Shown: positions 25,400 to 36,437 of the stretch, in pieces
Numbering within the stretch: position 1 is the stretch's first letter
How the letters are laid out: every line of letters starts with the position of its first letter
Assembly (NCBI RefSeq): GCF_900116225.1
Contig: NZ_FOZZ01000001.1
Span: 310,001 to 374,000, forward strand
Direction: 5' to 3'
Source of the DNA: Sphingobacterium wenxiniae
GTDB taxonomy: Bacteria > Bacteroidota > Bacteroidia > Sphingobacteriales > Sphingobacteriaceae
Length of the DNA: 64,000 nt
Notes under the pieces: generated by a model
What the model saw: the letters and a program-made list of their open reading frames with translations, nothing else
The model's database searches: none
Told to the model about the DNA's origin: nothing
Program-made: the position numbers and the translations under genes

Positions 25400-27769
25400 C
25401 TATTTTTTAGCTTTTGCTTTTGTCGTTTTTTTAGCTGTTGCTTTCTTTGCAGGAGCTTTTGCTTTTGAAGCTTTAGGGTCTGCTGCTGCCCATTTCAACA
25501 CATCTTCATACGTAATCTTTTCGACTTCAGTACCTTTCGGAATCTTGAGGTTCTGCTTACCAAAACGGATGAAAGGTCCCCAACGCCCGTTCTCAATCTG
25601 CGCATCCGGATTCTCATCAAATACACGGATTACTTTCTCAATATCACGCTGGCGTTTATCTTTAATAATCTGTATAGCTTCCTCTTCGGTCACATCCATG
25701 GGATCCATGCCTTTAGGCAGGGAATAGAAAGCACTGGCATGACGGATATACGGACCAAAACGACCAATAGCCACCGTCATTTCCTTATCTTCGAACTCAC
25801 CTACTTTCTTCGGTAGCTTGAACAAGTCCATCGCCTCATCAAAAGTGATAGTCTCAATCATCTGTCCTTTGCGTAAAGAAGCAAAACGGGGCTTCTCTTC
25901 ATCATCCGCAGAGCCAATCTGTACCAGTGGTCCAAAACGACCTACACGCACGCTCACAGGCTTTCCTGTAGCCGGATCAGTCCCTAAACTACGTTCATTG
26001 GTTGCCCTATCAGCATTTTCCAATGTATCTTCAATGCCATCATGGAACGGACCATAGAAATCATTCAACATAGCCGTCCATTCCTTATCTCCTTGCGCTA
26101 TTTCATCAAATTCCTTCTCTACCTTCGCTGTGAAGTGGTAATCTACAATATCATTAAAATGCTCAACCAGAAAATCATTCACCAACATACCAATATCGGT
26201 AGGGAACATCTTTGAACGTTCAGCACCCGTAATTTCCGTTTTTGTATCTTCTACAACTTTTCCATCTGCTATATGCAAGACCTTATATTGACGTTCCTTT
26301 CCATCCCTATCTTCCTTCACCACATATCCCCTGTTCTGTATTGTAGAAATAGTCGGTGCATAAGTTGACGGACGTCCAATACCTAATTCTTCTAATTTTT
26401 TCACCAAAGAAGCTTCGGTGTAACGTGCAGGAGGACGAGAAAAACGCTCAGTTGCTGTCAGCGCTTTCAGGTTTAAGGATTGTCCTTTTTCCAAAGGAGG
26501 CAATAATGCGTTACCACCCTCATCATCTATTGCTCCGTCATTCTCATCATCGGTAGACTCTATATAAACCTTCAGAAAACCATCAAAACGCATAATTTCC
26601 CCAGTAGCTACTAATTCTTCCGAACGTGTAGAAACATGGATTTTAGCGGTCGTTTTTTCAAACTCTGCCTCACTCATCTGTGAAGCAATAGCTCTTTTCC
26701 AGATTAGTTCATATAATCTACGTTCTGCATTATCGCCATCGATACTATGTTGGGAGAAATATGTTGGACGAATAGCTTCGTGTGCTTCTTGTGCACCTGC
26801 CGATTTTGTTTTATAACGGCGCATTTTATGGTACTTATCGCCGTAAGCTTTTACAATCTCGTCTTCTGCTGCCTGAATAGCCGTATCACTTAAATTGACA
26901 GAGTCAGTACGCATATAAGTAATGCGCCCGGCCTCATACAAGCGTTGTGCTACCTGCATGGTACGCGCCACAGAAAAGCCTAATTTACGGCTGGCCTCCT
27001 GTTGCAAAGTGGATGTAGTAAAGGGAGCTGCGGGGTTTCTTTTTGTAGGTCTTTTTTCTAAGGAACTAATCTCAAAAGCCGCCGCAATACAATCTTGCAA
27101 GAATTTTTCCGCTTCTTCTTTCTTTTCAAAGCGTTGCGGAAGCTCCGCTTTAAACTGTTCTTTTCCCTTCCCTGTTGTGAACTGGGCCACAATCTTAAAC
27201 GAAGCCTCAGCCTGAAAACGGTTAATTTCGCGCTCACGTTCCACAATCAAACGTACAGCGACAGACTGCACTCGTCCGGCAGAAAGTGAAGGCTTTACCT
27301 TGCGCCATAAAACTGGCGAAAGCTCAAAACCCACTAAACGATCCAAGACACGTCTGGCTTGCTGCGCGTTGACTAAATTAAAATCAATGCCACGAGGCTG
27401 CTCAATAGCCTTAAGAATAGCAGGTTTGGTTATCTCGTGAAAAACAATACGTTTGGTTTTATCTTCTTTTAATCCTAAGGTTTCGTACAAATGCCAAGAA
27501 ATAGCCTCTCCCTCGCGGTCCTCATCGGATGCTAACCATACGGTTTCAGCTTCTTTAGACAATTTTTTCAATTCACTGACAACTGCTTTTTTATCAGAAG
27601 GCACTTCGTACTTCTGTTTAAAGCCGTTATCTACGTCAATAGCGTCATCGGTCTTCACCAAATCGCGAATATGCCCATAACTCGACTTCACTAGGAAGTC
27701 CTTACCCAAATAACCCTCTATGGTTTTGGCCTTTGCCGGTGACTCTACAATCAGTAAATTTTTTGCCAT
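25400..27769 (-). CDS. topA: DNA topoisomerase I
   Basis: Type IA topoisomerase that relaxes negative supercoils. The 789-residue product has the Toprim domain (MAKNLLIVESPAKAKTI; acidic SDEDREGE at 81-88), the catalytic domain with Tyr285 in GRITYMRTDS, and the SAGRVQSVAV block. Instead of Cys4 zinc fingers, the C-terminus has zinc-free TopA repeats: RVGRFGPLVQIG, AIGRFGPYIRH and ENGRWGPFIRFG. It ends with a Lys/Ala-rich basic tail resembling histone H1 (KAPAKKATAKKTTKAKAKK), likely for extra DNA binding. The downstream hypothetical gene and cmk appear to be in the same operon. Confidence 0.97.
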   Translation of the reverse strand: MAKNLLIVESPAKAKTIEGYLGKDFLVKSSYGHIRDLVKTDDAIDVDNGFKQKYEVPSDKKAVVSELKKLSKEAETVWLASDEDREGEAISWHLYETLGLKEDKTKRIVFHEITKPAILKAIEQPRGIDFNLVNAQQARRVLDRLVGFELSPVLWRKVKPSLSAGRVQSVAVRLIVEREREINRFQAEASFKIVAQFTTGKGKEQFKAELPQRFEKKEEAEKFLQDCIAAAFEISSLEKRPTKRNPAAPFTTSTLQQEASRKLGFSVARTMQVAQRLYEAGRITYMRTDSVNLSDTAIQAAEDEIVKAYGDKYHKMRRYKTKSAGAQEAHEAIRPTYFSQHSIDGDNAERRLYELIWKRAIASQMSEAEFEKTTAKIHVSTRSEELVATGEIMRFDGFLKVYIESTDDENDGAIDDEGGNALLPPLEKGQSLNLKALTATERFSRPPARYTEASLVKKLEELGIGRPSTYAPTISTIQNRGYVVKEDRDGKERQYKVLHIADGKVVEDTKTEITGAERSKMFPTDIGMLVNDFLVEHFNDIVDYHFTAKVEKEFDEIAQGDKEWTAMLNDFYGPFHDGIEDTLENADRATNERSLGTDPATGKPVSVRVGRFGPLVQIGSADDEEKPRFASLRKGQMIETITFDEAMDLFKLPKKVGEFEDKEMTVAIGRFGPYIRHASAFYSLPKGMDPMDVTEEEAIQIIKDKRQRDIEKVIRVFDENPDAQIENGRWGPFIRFGKQNLKIPKGTEVEKITYEDVLKWAAADPKASKAKAPAKKATAKKTTKAKAKK

Positions 27770-27920
27770 CTATTATTAAATGATTTTTGCAAAGAAAAGT
27801 AATTCCCAATGGAAAGACAAAATAATTTTTGTCACTCCTTTATAAAAGCTCTCCTTTTTCGGGCATTTTACGAGGAAGAGGAAAGAAAGACCTAACAAAT
27901 TTTCTTTATTATTGTACATT

Positions 27921-28538
27921 ATGGACAAAACAAAATCGACAAAGGAGAAGATGATTGCCGGAGATCCTTATCTGGCAATGGATAAAATATTATTTGACGA
28001 ACGTCAACATGCCAAGATGGAGCTTTTTAAATACAACAGTATGGAGCCGACAAAAATCAAAGCCCGCAATCAGATATTAAAAAACTTGCTGGGTAAAACG
28101 GCTTCCACTTTTTTTATTGAACCTCCTTTCCGATGCGATTATGGATATAATATCGAATTGGGCGATAACTTTTATGCGAACTATAACTTAACCATTCTTG
28201 ATTGTGCACCAGTTAAAATAGGCAATAATGTGATGATAGCCCCCAATGTCTCCCTGTTCACGGCTGGTCATCCGGTTCATCCCGAGCCGCGTATAGCCGG
28301 ATGGGAATATGCATTCCCCATCGTTATTGAAGATAATGTATGGATTGGTGGAAACACAGTGATTAATCCAGGGGTAACCATTGGAAAAAATTCTGTCATT
28401 GGTTCTGGTTCGGTGGTCACCAAAGATATCCCTGCAAATGTAGTAGCTGCGGGTAATCCCTGCCGAGTTATACGCTCCATCACCGAAGAAGAAAGATTGA
28501 ATTGTGCAAAAAATCAGAAAATAGAAGAAATACGTTAA
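27921..28538 (+). CDS. maa: Sugar O-acetyltransferase (maltose/galactoside acetyltransferase family)
   Basis: Acetyl-CoA-dependent hexapeptide-repeat enzyme of the Maa/LacA group, 205 residues from ATG 27921. It has the N-terminal Mac domain (KEKMIAGDPYLAMDKILFDERQHAK) followed by left-handed beta-helix repeats: NLTILDCAPVKIGNNVMIAPNVSLFTAGHPV with the catalytic His in TAGHP, then NVWIGGNTVINPGVTIGKNSVIGSGSVVTKDI, and the closing NPCRVIR. Family members acetylate sugars, probably for detoxification; the natural acceptor is unknown. Codons upstream to TTG 27912 are open but unlikely to be used. It converges on the esterase gene with a 1-bp gap. Confidence 0.93.
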   Translation: MDKTKSTKEKMIAGDPYLAMDKILFDERQHAKMELFKYNSMEPTKIKARNQILKNLLGKTASTFFIEPPFRCDYGYNIELGDNFYANYNLTILDCAPVKIGNNVMIAPNVSLFTAGHPVHPEPRIAGWEYAFPIVIEDNVWIGGNTVINPGVTIGKNSVIGSGSVVTKDIPANVVAAGNPCRVIRSITEEERLNCAKNQKIEEIR

Positions 28539-28539
28539 T

Positions 28540-29382
28540 TTAATTATTCTTTTCTGTCAATATACGTTGCATTTCCTCTAACATAACTGGAAAGCCGGGA
28601 TAAGTCATGCCGTGACCATAGCCTTGAAACTCCATCAATTTGGTATCAGGATGCCCCACAATATCCATCATGCGCTTAAGGTAAGCATTTTCCTCATATC
28701 TTCCCAACATTTCCTTTTCTCTATCTCCGGTCAACAAAACCAACGGAGGTGCGTCTTTACGCACCCAATACAGAGGGGCTAATGCATCTATCGTAGGTTG
28801 CTTTTCATCAATCCCCAATTCCTTGCGTGCCGTAAAATGGGTAATGGCTTGCCCACTAAAAGAAATAACCCCTGTTAAATCATTCGCATTCATCCCATGA
28901 GGTTCCAAGTAACTTGGGTTTAGTGCCAACATAGTCACCAGATAACCACCAGCTGAATGTCCGGACAAGAAAAATTTGTTTTTGTCACCATTATATTTAT
29001 TAACTTGATTATAAATAAATGACACCGCTTTAGCTGCATCGTGGATAATCCCTTCTACTTTAACCTTTGGCGAAAAACGATACCCTACCCCAACAACAAC
29101 TAAACCTTTATCTTTCAAATAAGATGGAATCTCCTTCTGCCCTCCTGTCAATCCACCTCCATGAAACCACACGACCACCGGTCTTCCTTCTGCTTTCTCT
29201 TTACCATCTACAGGATAATAAATATCCAACAGGCATTGTGTCCGCTGATAATCATCCTGCCCAGCATCATAATACGGAACGTTCTCTACGAACTGATAAT
29301 TGTATTTATCTTGAGCAAACGCTTGAAAAGTGAAACAGCTAATCAATAGACTAAGCAGGTAGAAGGTTTTAAATTTCATCAT
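28540..29382 (-). CDS. Exported alpha/beta-hydrolase (carboxylesterase-like)
   Basis: Signal peptide FYLLSLLISCFTFQAFA, then QDK, so the enzyme is exported to the periplasm or beyond. The 280-residue chain has an oxyanion HGGG motif (74-77), nucleophile Ser143 in SGHSAGG, an acid in TGDREKE and a C-terminal His in GYGHGM. This is the BD-FAE/hormone-sensitive-lipase-like esterase arrangement; the natural ester is unknown (acetyl sugar or short-chain esters are common in the family). It is convergent with the sugar acetyltransferase with almost no gap, and no separate terminator fits between them. Confidence 0.9.
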   Translation of the reverse strand: MMKFKTFYLLSLLISCFTFQAFAQDKYNYQFVENVPYYDAGQDDYQRTQCLLDIYYPVDGKEKAEGRPVVVWFHGGGLTGGQKEIPSYLKDKGLVVVGVGYRFSPKVKVEGIIHDAAKAVSFIYNQVNKYNGDKNKFFLSGHSAGGYLVTMLALNPSYLEPHGMNANDLTGVISFSGQAITHFTARKELGIDEKQPTIDALAPLYWVRKDAPPLVLLTGDREKEMLGRYEENAYLKRMMDIVGHPDTKLMEFQGYGHGMTYPGFPVMLEEMQRILTEKNN

Positions 29383-29458
29383 CTGTGTTTTATATAGTAA
29401 ATACCAACTTTCTCAATTAATACTAAAACACTAAAGATACACAACCTTACCAAAAAAA

Positions 29459-29530
29459 GCAACGCCCGATCGCGGGGAGCGTCGGGCGTTTACCAAACCA
29501 ATTATTAACCTAAATTATGAAATTATGAAT
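29459..29530 (+). other. GC-rich hairpin plus AT-rich leader with a 3-codon micro-ORF
   Basis: AACGCCCGA, a 12-base loop, then TCGGGCGTT form a strong hairpin (29461-29490) in an otherwise very AT-rich 255-bp spacer. It is followed by AACCAATTATTAACCTAAAT and ATGAAATTATGA, which encodes only Met-Lys-Leu-stop. No plus-strand gene follows. It may be a leftover 5' leader or a transcript end for the esterase side. Confidence 0.4.
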
Positions 29531-29637
29531 TCTCTTTTACAACTATAGAACGTCGTTATATTTCCTTTATTGTGTAAGATTTTATTTTTTTTTAAAATAA
29601 TGTGATAACAGTAAAAAGAATGAGAAAAAAATGGCCA

Positions 29638-30297
29638 TCAATCCTTATACGTATCCACGCCTATTACATTCGTTACCTTTTTGCTGAGGCTTGTAATATC
29701 TGATTTCAGACCAACCATCAACGTTAAGAACTGCACAGCATTTCCCTCTATCTTTCTAAAATTATGCATATATCCTATTTCCGCTCCCAAAAAGAAACCT
29801 GGAAACTTATAATCTGCTCCTAATCCTATTTTTGCTGCAGGAGTTAACGATTTCTTATTTTCCATTTTTATAGTCTCGTTTACTAGGTTTCCCCTTGGCT
29901 CAGTTACCAGACCGAAAGCTGGGCCTGCATAAACAAAAGTATTCAATCGTTTCATTTGTTTTCTGCGACCTGCCGCCAAACTCAGCATATAAAAACTGAC
30001 GCGCCCATTTTCAATCATCTGGCTGTATTTTGGATCCTTGATCTGCTGGTCGTAACCAAAAGTAAGTAGATATAAGGTCGGCAATAAGAAATAATCTGAA
30101 TTTTTCAGAGCAATATCCAACCCCATGCTTCCTGCAAACAATTTCGTGGATAAGGCTTCTTTGGACTTACCTATGGGAAACGAAAGCCCTGTCCCCCCCA
30201 TATAATATACCTTGCGGTAGTGAATGGTGTCGGCATCTGTCTGTGCATAGCCTCCATAGGTTAACAACAACAAAAGTAACAAAAGTAGGTTTTTCAT
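29638..30297 (-). CDS. Predicted outer-membrane beta-barrel protein
   Basis: From the ATG at 30297 the 219-residue product starts MKNLLLLLLLLLTYGGYAQ, a clear signal peptide. The frame stays open upstream to TTG 30333, but that would place twelve residues before it. The mature part has amphipathic strands with Gly/aromatic spacing (YMGGTGLSFPIG, VSFYMLSLAAGRRKQMKR, KIGLGADYKFPGFFLGAEIGYMHNF) like small outer-membrane barrels of the OmpW/porin-like kind. After the likely last strand (FLTLMVGL) a short polar tail follows. No function can be assigned. It is downstream of the WbqC gene on the same strand, 57 bp away. Confidence 0.78.
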   Translation of the reverse strand: MKNLLLLLLLLLTYGGYAQTDADTIHYRKVYYMGGTGLSFPIGKSKEALSTKLFAGSMGLDIALKNSDYFLLPTLYLLTFGYDQQIKDPKYSQMIENGRVSFYMLSLAAGRRKQMKRLNTFVYAGPAFGLVTEPRGNLVNETIKMENKKSLTPAAKIGLGADYKFPGFFLGAEIGYMHNFRKIEGNAVQFLTLMVGLKSDITSLSKKVTNVIGVDTYKD

Positions 30298-30353
30298 CTG
30301 TTCATACTCTTTCCCTACAACAACTCTTACCAAGAAATGTTTGCCTTAAATGG

Positions 30354-30959
30354 CTACAAGAAAGATTTACTTTGCGGCCCTTGATTAAACAATAAGTCTA
30401 CGACACTTAAATCAGGTAAGAAGCCATGCTTTTCCTCAAATACTTGATAATAGGATTTCGGATTTGCGAACAATGATTCCTTTTTCGGATGGATAATACT
30501 ACGAAAATCTTGTCCATCTACCCGATTGTACGATTCTGTATAGGAGATAGAGCGCTGTATCTTCAAACATTTTAAAATAAGCTTCAATTGTTCCACATTA
30601 AAATCCAGAAGAAAATCAAACTGCTTTTCATAAAAGACAGAAAAATCATCTTCGTAATACTCAAAATAAGGCGAACTTCTGTATGCAGTCTGCAAGCTCA
30701 ACCAATGCAGACGCTGCCAGTTAAACTCATAATTGATACGGATATCTTTCATTGCTACACGTTCTTTTCTACCATGTTCAATAGGTACAATCATATCCAG
30801 CACACCGTTTGCCGTTGCTATCTTTGCACGTGTACGGTATGTTTGCTTGGGATAATGTTCAAACTTTTCGATACATATCGGTATCTCATGTTGCTGAATA
30901 ACATGAAAGTACGACACAGGAGGCAAATAAAATGCAGGTAAAAGCAATGATGATTCCAT
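30354..30959 (-). CDS. WbqC-like family protein
   Basis: The 201-residue product matches the WbqC-like family, named after a gene in O-antigen clusters and of unsettled biochemical role. Family features are the N-terminal LLPAFYLPPVSYFHVIQQHE with HYPKQTYRTRAKIAT, then KDIRINYEFNWQRLHWLSLQTAYRSSPYFEYY. No signal peptide; it should be cytoplasmic. It is divergent from the lipid A-type acyltransferase at 31038, with a 78-bp spacer. Involvement in surface-sugar synthesis is plausible from family context only. Confidence 0.88.
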   Translation of the reverse strand: MESSLLLPAFYLPPVSYFHVIQQHEIPICIEKFEHYPKQTYRTRAKIATANGVLDMIVPIEHGRKERVAMKDIRINYEFNWQRLHWLSLQTAYRSSPYFEYYEDDFSVFYEKQFDFLLDFNVEQLKLILKCLKIQRSISYTESYNRVDGQDFRSIIHPKKESLFANPKSYYQVFEEKHGFLPDLSVVDLLFNQGPQSKSFL

Positions 30960-31037
30960 GTATTTTGATTATTTTGCAGACAAAAGTAACTTAAATTAAG
31001 GATATTTGTAAAGCAATCGAGGAAATAGCCCGAATAC

Positions 31038-31904
31038 ATGAAGCAAAAGTTAACAGCAAGCATACTTTATATTTTTTCATTATTACCTTTTTGGCTGTTG
31101 TATAGACTGTCAGATGCTTTGTATATTCTCCTTTTTTATATTACGAAATATAGAAAACGTGTCGTGTTTGAAAACCTCAGCAATTCATTTCCCGAAAAAT
31201 CGGAACAAGAAATCGTTACGATTGCAAAAAAATTCTATCGCTTTCTTCCCGACTTGTTTGTAGAAGCGATCAAGATGCGTACCATACGCCCGGAAGAAGT
31301 CATCAAACGTATTGAATTACTGAATCCCGAAGAAGTATATCGCCATTTTGAGGCAGGCAAGGGAGTGATTGGCGTAACGGCCCATTACGGAAACTGGGAA
31401 CTGGGCATACATCGCCTATCACTCATGACCGACCACCCTCGATTAGTAATATACAAACCACTGAACAACAAAAGTTTTAACACTGTTTATAATGATCTGC
31501 GGTGTCGATTTGGTGCAACGATGGTTCCTATGAAGCAGATTCTACGCCATATCGTCCGCTTGCGGAACACGCCACATATCAGTATGTTTGTAGCCGACCA
31601 GACACCGACCTACCAGGACTCCGACTACTTTATGGAGTTTCTCCATCAAGATACATTAGTCTATACCGGAACGGAACGCATAGCGCGTCTGACCAAAAAT
31701 CCTGTCGTATACTGTCACATCGGACGAAAGAAAAAACGTGGACATTATTATTGTAAATTTACTACATTAGTGGAAAATCCTGACGATTTTGCCGAACATG
31801 AGATTACCCATCTTCATAACCAGTTTACGGAGCAAATGATAAGAAACCAACCCGAGTTCTGGTTATGGTCGCATAGACGTTGGAAAAGAAAACGTAGAAA
31901 ATGA
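31038..31904 (+). CDS. Lipid A biosynthesis-type acyltransferase (LpxL/HtrB family)
   Basis: Inner-membrane acyltransferase of 288 residues, LpxL/LpxM-like, adding a secondary acyl chain to lipid A or a related lipid. An N-terminal membrane anchor (ILYIFSLLPFWLLYRLSDALYILLFYI) is followed by the catalytic HX4E motif in TAHYGNWELG (His116, Glu121). Further blocks are ISMFVADQTPTYQ and NPVVYCHIGRKKKRGHY. The C-terminus is very basic (SHRRWKRKRRK), typical for family members near the membrane surface. Its stop overlaps the next start by four bases (ATGA), so it is translationally coupled to the GT2 glycosyltransferase, suggesting a joint role in the outer-membrane glycolipid. Confidence 0.9.
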   Translation: MKQKLTASILYIFSLLPFWLLYRLSDALYILLFYITKYRKRVVFENLSNSFPEKSEQEIVTIAKKFYRFLPDLFVEAIKMRTIRPEEVIKRIELLNPEEVYRHFEAGKGVIGVTAHYGNWELGIHRLSLMTDHPRLVIYKPLNNKSFNTVYNDLRCRFGATMVPMKQILRHIVRLRNTPHISMFVADQTPTYQDSDYFMEFLHQDTLVYTGTERIARLTKNPVVYCHIGRKKKRGHYYCKFTTLVENPDDFAEHEITHLHNQFTEQMIRNQPEFWLWSHRRWKRKRRK

Positions 31905-32932
31905 AGCATTACCCAAAAGTAGCAATCGTCATCCTCAACTGGAACGGTAGATTTTTCTTAGAAAAATTCTTACCATCAGTCTACAACAGCACCTATCCAA
32001 ATGTTGAGTTTATCATCGGTGATAATGGCTCTACAGATGATTCTGTTGCTTTTATAGCGGAAAACTACCCTTCTATTAAGGTCTTGACAAACAAGACAAA
32101 TCTGGGTTTTGCTGGCGGGTATAATGCCATACTCGAACGTGTAAACGCTGATTATTATATCTTGCTCAATTCTGATGTAGAAGTCACGGCAAACTGGATA
32201 GAGCCCGTTATTGATTATATGGAAACCGAAGCTAATATAGCGGCAGCACAGCCCACTATTATGGCTTATCATGAAAAGAGCAAGTTTGAACATGCTGGAG
32301 CCGCAGGTGGTTTTATGGACAAATACGGTTACCCTTTTTGCAGGGGGCGTCTTTTTGACAAGGTAGAAGATAACCAAGGGCAATACGATAACAATACGGA
32401 AGTCTTTTGGGCTACCGGAGCTGCGCTTTTCATACGTGCAGAAGCCTGGAGAATCGTTGGGGGATTTGACGCAGATTTTTTTGCCCATATGGAAGAGATT
32501 GACCTTTGCTGGCGGTTAAAACGTATGGGCTACCGCATCGGTTGCTGTACCGATTCAATCGTATACCACGTTGGCGGAGGCACGTTAAATACCAGCAATC
32601 CGAAGAAAACCTACCTCAATTTCCGCAACAATCTTCTCATGTTGCAAAAGAACTTACCATTGCTTTCAGCTTATTGGATTATATTCATACGTCTGTGGAT
32701 GGATTTATTAGCACTTATCAAATTCCTCATTGATGGCAAAGTCAAAGATGCCTGGGCTGTTAGTCGGGCGCATCAATATTTCTTCCTGAACATTTTTAAA
32801 ACAGCAAAAAAACGCCAAAAGATGACCATAGAAGAAAACCGGTGCGGACTTTATAAAAAATCCATTGTAAAAGCATTTTTCATGAATAAAATACAAAAAT
32901 TTTCACAGTTAAAAGCTGAAAATTTCTATTAA
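31901..32932 (+). CDS. GT2-family glycosyltransferase
   Basis: The 343-residue GT-A-fold enzyme starts KVAIVILNWNGRFFLEKFLPS and has the nucleotide-sugar block EFIIGDNGSTDDSV, the DXD-like NSDVEVTANW, and the acceptor region FFAHMEEIDLCWRLKRMGYRIG with ED/DLCWR near the catalytic base, as in rhamnosyltransferase-like GT2 enzymes. The C-terminal part has one or two amphipathic or membrane-adjacent helices (LSAYWIIFIRLWMDLLALIKFLI). Donor and acceptor are unknown. The four-base overlap with the lipid A-type acyltransferase points to lipopolysaccharide or capsule assembly. Confidence 0.92.
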   Translation: MKHYPKVAIVILNWNGRFFLEKFLPSVYNSTYPNVEFIIGDNGSTDDSVAFIAENYPSIKVLTNKTNLGFAGGYNAILERVNADYYILLNSDVEVTANWIEPVIDYMETEANIAAAQPTIMAYHEKSKFEHAGAAGGFMDKYGYPFCRGRLFDKVEDNQGQYDNNTEVFWATGAALFIRAEAWRIVGGFDADFFAHMEEIDLCWRLKRMGYRIGCCTDSIVYHVGGGTLNTSNPKKTYLNFRNNLLMLQKNLPLLSAYWIIFIRLWMDLLALIKFLIDGKVKDAWAVSRAHQYFFLNIFKTAKKRQKMTIEENRCGLYKKSIVKAFFMNKIQKFSQLKAENFY

Positions 32933-33021
32933 AACCAATTATTCCGAAGAGCAATTTTTACAACTTCTGAATTTCGCTTCCAAAGTTTGCATAGTCTACC
33001 AAAATATTAGTTTTTATTTAG

Positions 33022-35070
<2,049 letters not shown>

Positions 35071-35379
35071 ATATTAAAATAAAGCTTAAAGCAATAGGCT
35101 GTAGGCAATAAGCTTTAACAGATACTTAAGGTTTACAGCTTAAAGACGTAGACTTTAAAATAAAAACCTATAAGGTTTGGTTATATATCCATGAGAAAAA
35201 TGGGGTATCACGAAAATCTCCGTATCAGGAAAAACCTTATAGGTTTAAATAGAAAACTTTAAAATAAAGTGATGGTGATTATGACAGTGAAGAAAGTGAT
35301 GAATGATATTGCTTCCATAACTTCGTTCACTTTCATAACTTTAAAATAAATAGACTATAATTAATAATAAATATATACA
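35071..35379. repeat. Gene-free spacer with REP-like inverted repeat
   Basis: A 309-bp gap between ligA and dapA. It contains AAACCTATAAGGTTT (35164-35178) and its exact reverse complement AAACCTTATAGGTTT (35232-35246), 53 bp apart. The same sequence recurs as a tight hairpin at 45597-45629. Before it, 35085-35160 holds short GCTTTAA/CAATAAGC words like those at 16620-16735. No gene is supported here. Confidence 0.7.
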
Positions 35380-36261
35380 ATGAACGAGCTTCATGGAGCA
35401 GGAGTAGCTTTAATCACTCCTTTTAACGCGGACGGAACAGTAGATTGGGATTCATTAGCCAGACTAATTGCATTCCAAATCGAAGAGAAAATGGATTACT
35501 TGGTTGTGCTTGGAACAACAGGAGAAACAGCCACGTTGAATGCAGAGGAGCGAAAGCGTATCTGGGAGTTCACGGCAGAGCAGGTAAATGGACGTGTCCC
35601 TTTAGTCGCGGGAATTGGCGGTAATAACACCCTAGAAATTGTACATCAGGTGCAAGCATTTGATACCGCGGGTTACTGTGCTATACTTTCTGTATCGCCT
35701 TATTATAACAAGCCTACACAGGAAGGAATCTATCAGCATTACAAGGCTGTTGCAGAAGCTTCAACACTGCCCATCATCTTATACAATGTACCGGGAAGAA
35801 CCGGAAGTAATATCAATGCTTCTACAACGATACGCCTGGCGAAAGATTTTGCCAATGTTGTAGCCATTAAAGAGGCTTCAGGCAATTTTGCTCAATTCAG
35901 CGAAATTATGCGCGACAAACCGGAAGGTTTTCTATTGATCTCTGGTGATGACCCGGTTACTCTGCCGATGATGGCCTTGGGTGCTGCCGGGATCATTTCG
36001 GTCGTGGGTAATGCTTATCCGAATGAGGTTGCATCATTAAGCCGCCTATGTGCAGAGGGAAATTATCACGAAGCAAGAACATTCCATAACGCATTATTGA
36101 GAATAACAGAACTCTGTTTTGTAGAAGGCAATCCTTGTGGCGTAAAGTATATCCTACAGCAACAAGGCATCATTACAACCGATGCCGTACGTTTACCATT
36201 AGTTCCAATAGGTAAAAACACACAGGGGGCAATCAAAAACGAAATGGCCAAATTGGCTTAA
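35380..36261 (+). CDS. dapA: 4-hydroxy-tetrahydrodipicolinate synthase
   Basis: Condenses pyruvate with aspartate semialdehyde, the first step of the lysine/diaminopimelate branch that feeds peptidoglycan. The 293-residue TIM barrel starts LHGAGVALITPFNADGTVD. The signature VVLGTTGETATL holds the substrate-binding Thr-Thr, YNVPGRTG holds the catalytic Tyr, and VVAIKEASG carries the Schiff-base Lys. Length and motifs are standard. It is a single gene with a terminator. Confidence 0.96.
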   Translation: MNELHGAGVALITPFNADGTVDWDSLARLIAFQIEEKMDYLVVLGTTGETATLNAEERKRIWEFTAEQVNGRVPLVAGIGGNNTLEIVHQVQAFDTAGYCAILSVSPYYNKPTQEGIYQHYKAVAEASTLPIILYNVPGRTGSNINASTTIRLAKDFANVVAIKEASGNFAQFSEIMRDKPEGFLLISGDDPVTLPMMALGAAGIISVVGNAYPNEVASLSRLCAEGNYHEARTFHNALLRITELCFVEGNPCGVKYILQQQGIITTDAVRLPLVPIGKNTQGAIKNEMAKLA

Positions 36262-36294
36262 CCGACAATCAACGATATAAAAACTGTCCTAAAA

Positions 36295-36328
36295 GAAAAT
36301 CTCCGATATAGAATCGGGGATTTTTTTT
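36295..36328 (+). terminator. Rho-independent terminator of dapA
   Basis: AATCTCCGAT pairs with ATCGGGGATT (one T-G wobble) across a short loop and is followed by a run of eight T, 34 bases after the dapA stop. Confidence 0.92.
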
Positions 36329-36355
36329 ATTCGTTTAAGTTTCTGTGGCCTCTTC

Positions 36356-36385
36356 TTCACTAAAATCAAGTTCACTAAAATCAAG
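36356..36385. repeat. Perfect 15-bp tandem duplication
   Basis: TTCACTAAAATCAAG occurs twice in direct contact (36356-36370 and 36371-36385), between the dapA terminator and the 11-bp array. Read on the minus strand it would encode a repeated Leu-Asp-Phe-Ser-Glu. Confidence 0.9.
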
Positions 36386-36437
36386 GCGAATGCGTCTGCA
36401 TTTCTTCGGGTATGCTACCACCCTTCTCCCTACCATG

